Shown in pieces: positions 36,278 through 43,261 of a stretch of 64,000 nt of DNA. Every line of letters starts with the position of its first letter. The first letter of the stretch is position 1. Below the pieces are notes generated by a model, which was given only the letters and a program-made list of their open reading frames with translations, had not been told where the DNA came from and searched no databases. This DNA is from Pedobacter sp. ASV17 (GTDB lineage Bacteria; Bacteroidota; Bacteroidia; Sphingobacteriales; Sphingobacteriaceae): contig NZ_JAELTX010000009.1 of assembly GCF_016429065.1 (NCBI RefSeq), positions 1 through 64,000 of the forward strand, in the 5' to 3' direction. The position numbers and the translations under genes are program-made.

Positions 36278-37987
36278 ATGAGTATAGGATTATCAGAACA
36301 GGAAATATTACGTCGCGATTCGTTAAAACAGCTTCGCGAAATGGGAATTAACCCATATCCTGCAGAGGCTTACGAAATCAATGCTAATGCAGCAGACATT
36401 TTAGCTAACTACGAAAAAGATAAAACGGCATACAAGACAATTAAGATTGCAGGCAGGATTATGGGCCGCAACATTATGGGTGCAGCATCGTTCGCTGAAC
36501 TTCAAGATGCCACTGGTCGTATCCAAATTTATTTGAAGCGTGATGAGCTTTGCCCTGGTGATGATAAGACCTTGTACAATACCGTATTTAAGAAATTATT
36601 AGATATCGGCGATTTTGTTGGCGTTGAAGGCTATGTTTTCACCACTCAAACAGGTGAGGTTTCGGTACACGTAAACAGGTTAACCGTACTTTCTAAATCT
36701 TTACGTCCGTTACCAATTGTAAAACGCGACGATGAAGGAAATGTATTCGATGGTTTTACCAACCCTGAGTTGCGTTATCGTATGCGTTACGTAGATTTAA
36801 CCGTAAACCCAGAATACAAACAAATCTTCATTAACCGCAGCAAGGTAATTAACACCATGCGTAACTATTTCGACAGCCAAGGCTGGATGGAAGTAGAAAC
36901 GCCTATCCTACAAGCAGTACATGGCGGTGCAGCGGCTCGTCCGTTTGCTACCCACCACAATACCTTAGACATGCCTTTGTTTTTACGTATCGCTAATGAG
37001 CTTTACTTAAAAAGGCTAATTGTTGCGGGTTTTGATGGCGTTTACGAGTTCGGTAAAATGTTCCGTAATGAAGGCATGGACAGAACCCACAACCCCGAGT
37101 TTACCTCGATGGAAATTTATGTAGCCTACAAAGACTATGTATGGATGATGGGCATGGTGGAAGAATGTTTAGAGAAAATAGCAGTAGCCATCCACGGTTC
37201 ACCTATCGTTAAAGTAGGCGAACACGAAATTGATTTTGCGGGTCCATACGAAAAATTGACCATGTACGAATCAATTCAAAAATACACAGGCATCGATGTA
37301 TCTGAAATGACCGAAGCCGAATTGGCTCAAACCTGTAAAGATTTAGGTATCGAGATTGACGACAGCATGGGACGTGGCAAATTGGTAGATGAACTTTTCA
37401 GTGAGAAAGTAGAAGCCAACTTAATCCAACCTACCTACATCACCGACTATCCAATTGAAATGACTCCTTTGGCTAAAAAACACCGTAGCAAAGAAGGATT
37501 GGTAGAGCGTTTCGAGTTATTTGTAATGGGCAAAGAGATTGGTAATGCTTACTCTGAGCTGAATGACCCAATTGACCAAAAAGAGCGTTTCGAAGACCAA
37601 TTGAAACTGGCTGCCAGAGGTGATGATGAAGCAATGGCTATGGACGACGATTTCGTTCGCGCTTTGGAATACGGCATGCCTCCTACTTCAGGTTTAGGCA
37701 TTGGTATCGACAGATTGGTAATGTTAATGACCGATCAGTCAACCATTCAAGAAGTATTGTTCTTTCCTCAAATGCGTCCAGAGAAAAAGAAAGTTGAACT
37801 TACGGCCGAAGAAAGTGAATTGTTTGCTTTAGTAAAAGAAGGCGAACAACAGCTATTAAGTGATGTAAGAGCACAATTAGCAGATTGGAGCAATAAAAAA
37901 TGGGATACCACCCTTAAAGGACTTACTGGAAAAAACATCTTGAAAGTAAGCAAAACCGATGACGGCTTGTTCCTAGAATATAAATAA
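36278..37987 (+). CDS. lysS: Lysine-tRNA ligase (class II)
   Basis: This 569-residue synthetase has an OB-fold anticodon-binding domain (about 55-165) and a class II core: motif 2 FRNEGMDRTHNPEFT and motif 3 GLGIGIDRLVM. The ATG at 36278 (MSIGLSEQEI) is preferred; the longer frame begins in promoter-like sequence. A ~70-residue C-terminal extension (KKKVELTAEES...) beyond the core is typical of Bacteroidota LysS. A terminator follows. Confidence 0.97.
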   Translation: MSIGLSEQEILRRDSLKQLREMGINPYPAEAYEINANAADILANYEKDKTAYKTIKIAGRIMGRNIMGAASFAELQDATGRIQIYLKRDELCPGDDKTLYNTVFKKLLDIGDFVGVEGYVFTTQTGEVSVHVNRLTVLSKSLRPLPIVKRDDEGNVFDGFTNPELRYRMRYVDLTVNPEYKQIFINRSKVINTMRNYFDSQGWMEVETPILQAVHGGAAARPFATHHNTLDMPLFLRIANELYLKRLIVAGFDGVYEFGKMFRNEGMDRTHNPEFTSMEIYVAYKDYVWMMGMVEECLEKIAVAIHGSPIVKVGEHEIDFAGPYEKLTMYESIQKYTGIDVSEMTEAELAQTCKDLGIEIDDSMGRGKLVDELFSEKVEANLIQPTYITDYPIEMTPLAKKHRSKEGLVERFELFVMGKEIGNAYSELNDPIDQKERFEDQLKLAARGDDEAMAMDDDFVRALEYGMPPTSGLGIGIDRLVMLMTDQSTIQEVLFFPQMRPEKKKVELTAEESELFALVKEGEQQLLSDVRAQLADWSNKKWDTTLKGLTGKNILKVSKTDDGLFLEYK

Positions 37988-38010
37988 GACATCTTTTTAT
38001 TTAACATATT

Positions 38011-38045
38011 AAATCCTCAGCTATTACAGTTGGGGATTTTTTTTG
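38011..38045 (+). terminator. Rho-independent terminator of lysS
   Basis: AAATCCTCA pairs with TTGGGGATT (one G-T pair) around a 10-base loop, followed by T8; it starts 23 bases after the lysS stop. Confidence 0.85.
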
Positions 38046-38121
38046 CTCCTTTCTCTCGTCATCGCAAACTTGCAAAACATTCCTAAAGCGTTAGGTTATT
38101 ATTTTTTAATAATCGTTGTAA

Positions 38122-38153
38122 GATTGCTTCGTCATGCCTTCTCGCAATGACGC
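38122..38153. repeat. GATTGCTTCGTCATG...CTCGCAATGACG dispersed motif
   Basis: It matches the widespread intergenic 'GATTGCTTCGTCAT / CGCAATGACG' type of repeat. A related piece (GAGATTCCTCGAAACTCGGA) lies at about 53650-53669, after the XRE-linked gene. Confidence 0.5.
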
Positions 38154-38232
38154 GATGTCTACCTGCATAGTTGTAAATGTTTTCTCAGGCTTTTATGTAT
38201 TTTTAATAACTAAATAAAAAGATTCCCTCCTA

Positions 38233-38436
38233 ATGAAAGAAGAAACAACCATAAAGGACGGAGACTTCTGTCAAGTCATAAAAGGTACTCACAAAGGCAA
38301 AATGGGTACAGCTACCGATTTTAACATCAGTAAAACAGGCCATCTAACCATTACTATTGTATAGGAAAACGGGGATCGTTTCAAAACCCTTGGCAGAAAT
38401 GTAGTGGCTATTTCAAATAAACCATTAAGAAATTAA
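38233..38436 (+). pseudogene. KOW-motif small protein gene interrupted by an in-frame TAG
   Basis: The ATG at 38233 opens a frame encoding MKEETTIKDGDFCQVIKG, THKGKMGTATDF and SKTGHLTITIV. The frame meets TAG at codon 44 (38362-38364), and the same frame goes on with ENGDRFKTLGRNVVAISN to a TAA at 38434-38436. The KOW pattern (GDFCQVIKGTHKGKMGT) and the continuing sense after the stop indicate a 67-residue protein broken by one nonsense change, most simply CAG to TAG. No frameshift is needed. Confidence 0.8.
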
Positions 38437-38439
38437 GAT

Positions 38440-38875
38440 TATTAAGACTAAGGTATTTTAATGTCTTAACGGTTAAAACTAAAATGATCTTAAATGCCTA
38501 AGGTGGTTTAAAAAAGAAACATCAAGAAATCAAAACTACACCTCATAAAAAATCTTGTTGCTCCTTAATGCCTTAATGGTTCAAAATCTAAAATGTTTAA
38601 GGTGGCTAAAAAAGAGACTAAACAAACCTTAATGCCCCTCAATACCTTAACGGTTCAAAAACTAAAATGTCCTAAGGTGTCTAAGATGGTTAAAAACAAA
38701 CTAAACATTAAGAAATGAAAATAATTAAAACTAGTCTCACAAAAACCTTAACGTCCCTTAACGGTTCAAAAACTAAAATGAACTAAGGTGTCTAAGGTGG
38801 TTTAAAAATATTTCACCCTTAATGCCAAAAACTAAAATATTTTTAAATGTCTAAGGAGGTAAAACAAACACCCTC
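38440..38875 (+). repeat. Array of REP-like ACTAAAATG...CTAAGGTG repeats
   Basis: Five copies are anchored by AACTAAAATG or a close variant at about 38478, 38584, 38659, 38771 and 38828. Each continues with CTAAGGTGTCTAAGGTGGTT-like sequence, and three are preceded by CCTTAAYGGTTCAAAAACTA. The copies are 60-110 bases apart, and the same units flank the GxxExxY gene at 41398. No gene lies in the 532 bases between the KOW pseudogene and the 70-aa gene. Confidence 0.8.
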
Positions 38876-38968
38876 CTCTTAACACAAACATAACAAAAAG
38901 TTAAAAGCATGTTACCCTACGCTTAAAAAGGCTTTTCTATTTTAGACCTGTATTAAAATCTAAATAAG

Positions 38969-39181
38969 ATGAATAGTTCAAGTATCGAAATCACAGAAAA
39001 CGAATACTGCATCAAGTTAAGCAGAGAGACGTTTGATTTATCGCTTATTCGTCAGTTAATTAAGCGAATCCAAGCTGAGGAATTGTTTTTCAGCAAGAAA
39101 AGAATGGAAGAAGAAGATGACCTGATCAGCAGGACAGACTCAGCATTCGAAGAAAACTTTGATCGCCTTTGCGACAAATAA
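38969..39181 (+). CDS. Small acidic protein, antitoxin-like composition, unknown
   Basis: This 70-residue protein (pI clearly acidic) has an N-terminal beta-like stretch (EITENEYCIKLSRETFD) and a charged helical C terminus (KRMEEEDDLIS...). The form recalls small antitoxins, but no toxin gene is adjacent on the same strand and no family was recognised. A strong terminator overlaps the stop codon, which supports real transcription of this frame. Confidence 0.55.
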   Translation: MNSSSIEITENEYCIKLSRETFDLSLIRQLIKRIQAEELFFSKKRMEEEDDLISRTDSAFEENFDRLCDK

Positions 39182-39220
39182 AAAAGGTCTAGCCGCTGTG
39201 AAGCAACCAGACCTTTTTTT
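39180..39220. terminator. Bidirectional terminator
   Basis: AAAAAAGGTCT (39180-39190) pairs with AGACCTTTTTT (39209-39219), with A- and T-runs on both sides. It serves the 70-aa gene and the convergent membrane protein gene. Confidence 0.9.
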
Positions 39221-39235
39221 ATGCCTTTTAAAATC

Positions 39236-39781
39236 CTATCTATGGCTGTAGCGCACTTGTTGTTGCTTATCTAACATGCCAAGCTGATCTTTCATTTGCT
39301 TAATCTGATCAGCCAATAATTTATTTTTATCCGCTTTCTTAGCTTCTGCCAAATACATTTGCGCTTCACGTTTGTTACGTTTAGCCATGGCAATACCAGC
39401 TAAACTCAACTTGGCCATTGCTACGTTATGATCCATATGTAAACCTAAACTCAAAGCATTTTTAAAGTACTTCTCAGATTTCAAAGGCGCTTTTCTCGAT
39501 TCGATCAAACCTACCAAAAGATGGAAATATCCGTATTGCATTTTGTTCAACTGCTTCTCGTAATTGGTAATTCTTCCCAAAAACACTTCAGCTTTAGGCA
39601 TATTATCTTTACGCAAATACCATTGTGCAATCAGCATATTCTCATTATAAAAATACGTGATGAAAATAAATATACTAAACAAAACGGCTGGTATACCCCA
39701 ACCCCAGTGACCGAAAATAAAAAGTGCAACTGCCGCACCAAGTAAAGCAAAGCCTATGATTAGGCGTACCAAATTTGACAT
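39236..39781 (-). CDS. Small membrane protein with TPR-like region
   Basis: This 181-residue protein has two closely spaced transmembrane helices (about 4-22 and 26-45) and a cytoplasmic helical region with TPR-like units (KYFKNALSLGLHMDHNVAMAK and REAQMYLAEAKK). No enzyme motif is present. It is likely a scaffold protein, function unknown. It is convergent with the 70-aa gene and divergent from the thioredoxin-fold gene. Confidence 0.7.
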   Translation of the reverse strand: MSNLVRLIIGFALLGAAVALFIFGHWGWGIPAVLFSIFIFITYFYNENMLIAQWYLRKDNMPKAEVFLGRITNYEKQLNKMQYGYFHLLVGLIESRKAPLKSEKYFKNALSLGLHMDHNVAMAKLSLAGIAMAKRNKREAQMYLAEAKKADKNKLLADQIKQMKDQLGMLDKQQQVRYSHR

Positions 39782-39866
39782 AGTTTTTCAATATTTCTGC
39801 AAATATCGGTTTTATATAGCAGAAAATAGCGATTTAATTTATAATTTCAACAAAAATTAGATAACA

Positions 39867-40385
39867 ATGAAGTACTTATTTACAATGGTGCTCGGGCTGT
39901 TTTTTATTTCGGCCAATGCACAAGAAATCAATAAAAAACTAGAAGATCAGATTAAACATAAACAAATCATGTTAAACGAGTGCTCAAGAGAAGGTTTGGT
40001 GACCTTTCCTGAATTCAAAGCAAGCTACGATGCCAACTATGAGAACTACAAAGTAGACTCGGCTTCAATGGCCCAATTAACCAAACTATTAAAGGATAAA
40101 AAAATCAAGGTAGTACTAGGAACTTGGTGTGGCGATAGCAAATTTCAAGTACCTAACTTCCTAAAGGTGGCCGATGCTGCTAAAGTAAAAGAAGACCATG
40201 TAGCATTTATTGCAGTAGACGGCACCAAAAAAGCAGAAAATGGCTTATTAGACAACCTAAACATCACACGTGTTCCTACTTTCATTGTTACGGATAAAAA
40301 AGGTAACGAAATTGGACGCATCACTGAGTTCCCAAAAAAGAGCTTAGAACTGGACCTTATTGAAATATTGACCGCAAAAAAATAA
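39867..40385 (+). CDS. Exported thioredoxin-fold protein with single-cysteine CGDS site
   Basis: This 172-residue protein has a signal peptide (MKYLFTMVLGLFFISANAQ) and a thioredoxin fold with the active-site stretch TWCGDSKFQVP and the cis-Pro loop RVPTFIV. Where classical thioredoxins have CxxC, this protein has C-G-D-S, so only the first cysteine is present. Such proteins may act as periplasmic monothiol reductants or be redox-inactive. It ends one base before the ung start, so the two probably share a transcript. Confidence 0.85.
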   Translation: MKYLFTMVLGLFFISANAQEINKKLEDQIKHKQIMLNECSREGLVTFPEFKASYDANYENYKVDSASMAQLTKLLKDKKIKVVLGTWCGDSKFQVPNFLKVADAAKVKEDHVAFIAVDGTKKAENGLLDNLNITRVPTFIVTDKKGNEIGRITEFPKKSLELDLIEILTAKK

Positions 40386-40386
40386 T

Positions 40387-41064
40387 ATGGCTATTGATCT
40401 GGAACCTGGCTGGTTTGAAATACTAAAAAACGAGTTTGAAAAACCTTATATGAAGAGTCTAAAAGATTTTCTTCAGCAAGAGAAACAAGCTGGTTTCACT
40501 ATTTTCCCTAAGGGTTCCGATATTTTCAATGCCTTTAAACATACGCCGTTTGAAAAAGTAAAAGTGGTGATCTTGGGGCAAGACCCTTATCATGGTGTAG
40601 GACAAGCGCATGGACTTTCCTTCTCTGTGCAAAAAGGAATAATTCCTCCCCCATCACTTAAAAACATTTATAAAGAACTGGCGGATGAATTCCCCGATTT
40701 TAAAATTCCCAGCCACGGAGAACTCACCAGTTGGGCCGATCAAGGTGTAATGCTCCTAAATGCAACATTAACGGTTAGGGCACACACCGCTGGTTCACAT
40801 CAAAACAAAGGTTGGGAACAGTTTACCGACAAAGTCATCGCTGAACTATCTGCAAAAAGAAACGGATTGGTATTTATCCTTTGGGGCAACTACGCTAAAC
40901 AAAAAGAAAGCTTAATTGACCAAAATAAGCACTTCATCATTAAATCTGCACACCCTTCCCCTTTCTCTGCTTACAACGGATTTTTCGGTTCCAAGCCATT
41001 CTCAAAGACCAATGACATCCTTAAAAAGGAAGGTAAAGAACCTATTAGTTGGCAAATAACTTAA
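40387..41064 (+). CDS. ung: Uracil-DNA glycosylase, family 1
   Basis: This 225-residue enzyme has the catalytic water-activating loop GQDPYH, the uracil-specificity segment with LLNATLTV, and the minor-groove loop HPSPFSAYNGFFG. Length is normal. It removes uracil from DNA in base-excision repair. It is coupled to the upstream thioredoxin-fold gene. Confidence 0.97.
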   Translation: MAIDLEPGWFEILKNEFEKPYMKSLKDFLQQEKQAGFTIFPKGSDIFNAFKHTPFEKVKVVILGQDPYHGVGQAHGLSFSVQKGIIPPPSLKNIYKELADEFPDFKIPSHGELTSWADQGVMLLNATLTVRAHTAGSHQNKGWEQFTDKVIAELSAKRNGLVFILWGNYAKQKESLIDQNKHFIIKSAHPSPFSAYNGFFGSKPFSKTNDILKKEGKEPISWQIT

Positions 41065-41070
41065 TAGACG

Positions 41071-41281
41071 AAAAAGATATTCTATTAAGAAAAAAACTTA
41101 GGTGTCCTAAAATGTATAAGGTGGTTATTCACCAAAAGTATTCGATTAAGACAGCAACTAAAATGGACTAAAATGGACTTAAATGTCTAAGGTATTTATC
41201 CACCAAAAAGATATCCAATCAAGACAGAAACTAAAATGAACTAAGGTGTCTTAGGTGGTTCAATAAAAAACTAACCACTAA
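41071..41281 (+). repeat. Left repeat array of the GxxExxY locus
   Basis: About three units with ~63-73-base spacing, anchored near 41090, 41156 and 41229. Segment 41169-41281 is nearly identical to 41878-41991 (about five differences and one indel in ~113 bases). The core GAACTAAGGTGTCTTAGGTG with GTTC can fold (GAAC/GTTC and TAAG/CTTA with a GTGT loop). Confidence 0.85.
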
Positions 41282-41397
41282 TACCTAACCAACTAGTGCC
41301 TTTTAGGATTATCAGCCAATAGCCTGTTTCATTTAGGTTTACTAGAGAATACCTGATCATTTTATTATCTTTAGGTACATCCTCTTTTTAAAACCTT

Positions 41398-41814
41398 ATG
41401 AAAAATATTGTTAGCAAGTCATTTGTTGACGCCTTAGAATACGAAGTAACAGGCGCATGCATTGAAATCCACAAAGCCCTTGGACCAGGACTTTTAGAAA
41501 GCGTTTATCATCGTTGTCTAGAAAAAGAGCTTCTACTAAAACAAATAGCTTTTATTTCTGAACATAAAGTTGATGTTGAATACAAAGGACTTATTATTAA
41601 TACCGCTTTACGAGTAGATTTAGTTATAGAAAATTGCCTAGCGATAGAGTTAAAATCTGTTGAAATGTTTCATCCTATTTATGAAGCACAACTACTCACT
41701 TACATGAAGCTATTAAAAGCCCCGAAAGGGCTATTGATCAATTTTAATTGTACAAATATCATTCACAACGGAAAGAAAACCTTTGTTAATGAATTATATA
41801 GGGATTTGCTCTAA
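41398..41814 (+). CDS. GxxExxY protein, PD-(D/E)XK nuclease-like
   Basis: This 138-residue protein has the family hallmark GLLESVY (G-x2-E-x2-Y, within GPGLLESVYHRCL) and a nuclease-like core with RVDLVIENCLAIELKS (D...ELK) and the following QLLTYMKLL helix. These correspond to the PD-(D/E)XK pattern, so the active-site set E, D, E-x-K looks intact. The biological role of the family is not settled. It is AT-rich, starts at the first ATG, and its stop codon lies inside the right-hand repeat array. TATCTTTAG near 41367 resembles a Bacteroidota -7 element. Confidence 0.88.
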   Translation: MKNIVSKSFVDALEYEVTGACIEIHKALGPGLLESVYHRCLEKELLLKQIAFISEHKVDVEYKGLIINTALRVDLVIENCLAIELKSVEMFHPIYEAQLLTYMKLLKAPKGLLINFNCTNIIHNGKKTFVNELYRDLL

Positions 41815-41991
41815 GATGAACTAAGGTGTCTTAGGTGGTTATTTACCAAAAGAATATTCTATTAAGTAAGACAAAACTAAAATGTCCTTAAATGTCTAAG
41901 GTGTTTATACACCAAAAAGATATCCAATCAAGACAGAAACTAAAATGAACTAAGGTGTCTTAGGTGGTTCAATAAAAAAACTAACCACTAA
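41815..41991 (+). repeat. Right repeat array of the GxxExxY locus
   Basis: Three ~63-base units start at about 41813, 41876 and 41939 with the anchors GATGAACTAAGGTGTCTTAG, AACTAAAATGTCCTTAAATG and AACTAAAATGAACTAAGGTG. The last two units match the left array almost base for base. ACTAACCACTAACAACTA heptamers follow. Confidence 0.85.
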
Positions 41992-41997
41992 CAACTA

Positions 41998-42468
41998 CTA
42001 ATACTCCAACGGAACAATTGGCTCCTTCTTCGTCGTCGACATAATCATCATCGTTTGGAAGGTTTTCACTACAGAAATCTTACTGATTTTATCCATGATC
42101 AAACGCTCGTACGACTTGATATCGCTTACATAAACTTTTAGCAGGAAATCAGCCTGACCAGTAACGTGGTGGCATTCCGTTACTTCCTTAATCTGGTTCA
42201 CCTCATCCAAGAAAATCTGGATTGTGTTGTTTTTATGGAAGTCTAATTGAATTTGAATGAAAGTCTTGATACCAAGACCTAATTTTTCTTCATCAACCAA
42301 AGCATGGTAGCTCTTGATATAACCAGACATCTCCAGTTTTCTTACTCGTTCTAAAGTAGGTGCTGGAGAAAGACCAATTTCTTGCGATAACAATAGGTTG
42401 GTGATCCTTCCATTTTCTTGCAACAACTTTAAAATCTTGAAATCTATCTTGTCGAGTTCTAGTGCCAT
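41998..42468 (-). CDS. Lrp/AsnC-family transcriptional regulator
   Basis: This 156-residue protein has an N-terminal winged helix (LDKIDFKILKLLQENGRIT, SPAPTLERVRKLEMSGYI) and a C-terminal RAM/Lrp ligand-binding domain (ECHHVTGQADFLLKV). The ATG at 42468 (MALELDKI) is chosen; the much longer frame reads through hydrophobic, non-homologous sequence. It is divergent from mntR with a 139-base shared intergenic region. Lrp proteins respond to amino acids; the target is unknown, although genes for amino-acid breakdown (arginine deiminase, lysine 6-aminotransferase) occur in the window. Confidence 0.93.
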   Translation of the reverse strand: MALELDKIDFKILKLLQENGRITNLLLSQEIGLSPAPTLERVRKLEMSGYIKSYHALVDEEKLGLGIKTFIQIQLDFHKNNTIQIFLDEVNQIKEVTECHHVTGQADFLLKVYVSDIKSYERLIMDKISKISVVKTFQTMMIMSTTKKEPIVPLEY

Positions 42469-42570
42469 ATGTTTTGTTTGAATTACCCAAAGGTATAACA
42501 GTAAGGCCAATCCACAAAATTTTATTCTAAAACTAATGTAAAAAATTAGCGAATATTTTATATGATTATT

Positions 42571-42586
42571 TTTAGATTTGTCTAAA
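42571..42586 (+). promoter_or_regulatory. MntR/DtxR-type operator before mntR
   Basis: TTTAGATTTGTCTAAA is a perfect 6-4-6 inverted repeat (TTTAGA/TCTAAA), 21 bases before the mntR start. TAGATTTG inside it fits the -7 consensus TAnnTTTG, so a bound repressor would cover the promoter. The same 16 bases occur before the TonB receptor gene. Confidence 0.75.
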
Positions 42587-42607
42587 TTAATAGTTAGAAA
42601 ACCAAAA

Positions 42608-43261
42608 ATGCAATCATACACAGAAGAGAACTACCTTAAGGTCATCTATCACCTATCGGAAATAAGCCACCCCGTGCAAACCAATGCCATTGCGGAGCGT
42701 ATTCAAACCAAGGCGGCCTCTGTAACGGATATGATTAAAAAACTTTCGGAGAAAGAATTGGTGCATTATGTAAAGTACCAAGGCGTAACCCTCACCGAAA
42801 AAGGAAAGCTAACCGCCATCAACATTGTTAGAAAACACAGGCTTTGGGAGGTGTTTTTGGTAGACAAATTAAATTTCAAGTGGGATGAAGTGCATGAAGT
42901 AGCCGAAGAACTGGAACATATCCAATCAAACCTCCTCATCGAACGTTTAGACGAATTCTTGGATTTCCCCAAAGTTGACCCGCATGGTGATCCTATTCCC
43001 GACAAACATGGCAACTTCGCTGAAATGACTTTCGTGAAACTAAGCAAACTTAAAAATGGCGACAAAGGTAACATCACGGGAGTAAGTGAACACTCCTCTC
43101 CTTTTTTAAAGCATTTAGAAAAACTAGGCCTTACGCTTGGCAAACGTGTAGAAGTAGTCGACGTCGTTGAATTTGATGGGTCGGTGGAGTTATTACTGGA
43201 GCAGGAAAAACTAAATATCAGTAGAGAAGTAGCCAAACACATCCTAATCACCAAGAACTAA
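42608..43261 (+). CDS. mntR: DtxR/MntR-family metal-dependent repressor
   Basis: This 217-residue protein has a winged-helix DNA-binding domain (residues 1-65, TENYLKVIYHLSE, VTDMIKKLSEKELV), a metal-binding dimerisation domain (66-140, with HRLWEVFL, EVAEELEHI and the anchor HGDPIP) and a C-terminal SH3-like FeoA domain (150-217). Metal-binding His and Glu residues typical of the family are present. The ATG at 42608 follows a 16-bp palindromic operator and overlaps mntH by one base (TAATG). Control of mntH and self is likely; Mn versus Fe selectivity is inferred from the mntH link. Confidence 0.92.
   Translation: MQSYTEENYLKVIYHLSEISHPVQTNAIAERIQTKAASVTDMIKKLSEKELVHYVKYQGVTLTEKGKLTAINIVRKHRLWEVFLVDKLNFKWDEVHEVAEELEHIQSNLLIERLDEFLDFPKVDPHGDPIPDKHGNFAEMTFVKLSKLKNGDKGNITGVSEHSSPFLKHLEKLGLTLGKRVEVVDVVEFDGSVELLLEQEKLNISREVAKHILITKN

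Noticed and set aside
38362-38364. Programmed read-through or recoding of TAG
   Set aside because: No selenocysteine or pyrrolysine signal or read-through context is seen; a nonsense mutation is simpler.
42766-43254. 162-residue frame antisense to mntR
   Set aside because: Serine-rich shadow frame; mntR shows full DtxR-family architecture.
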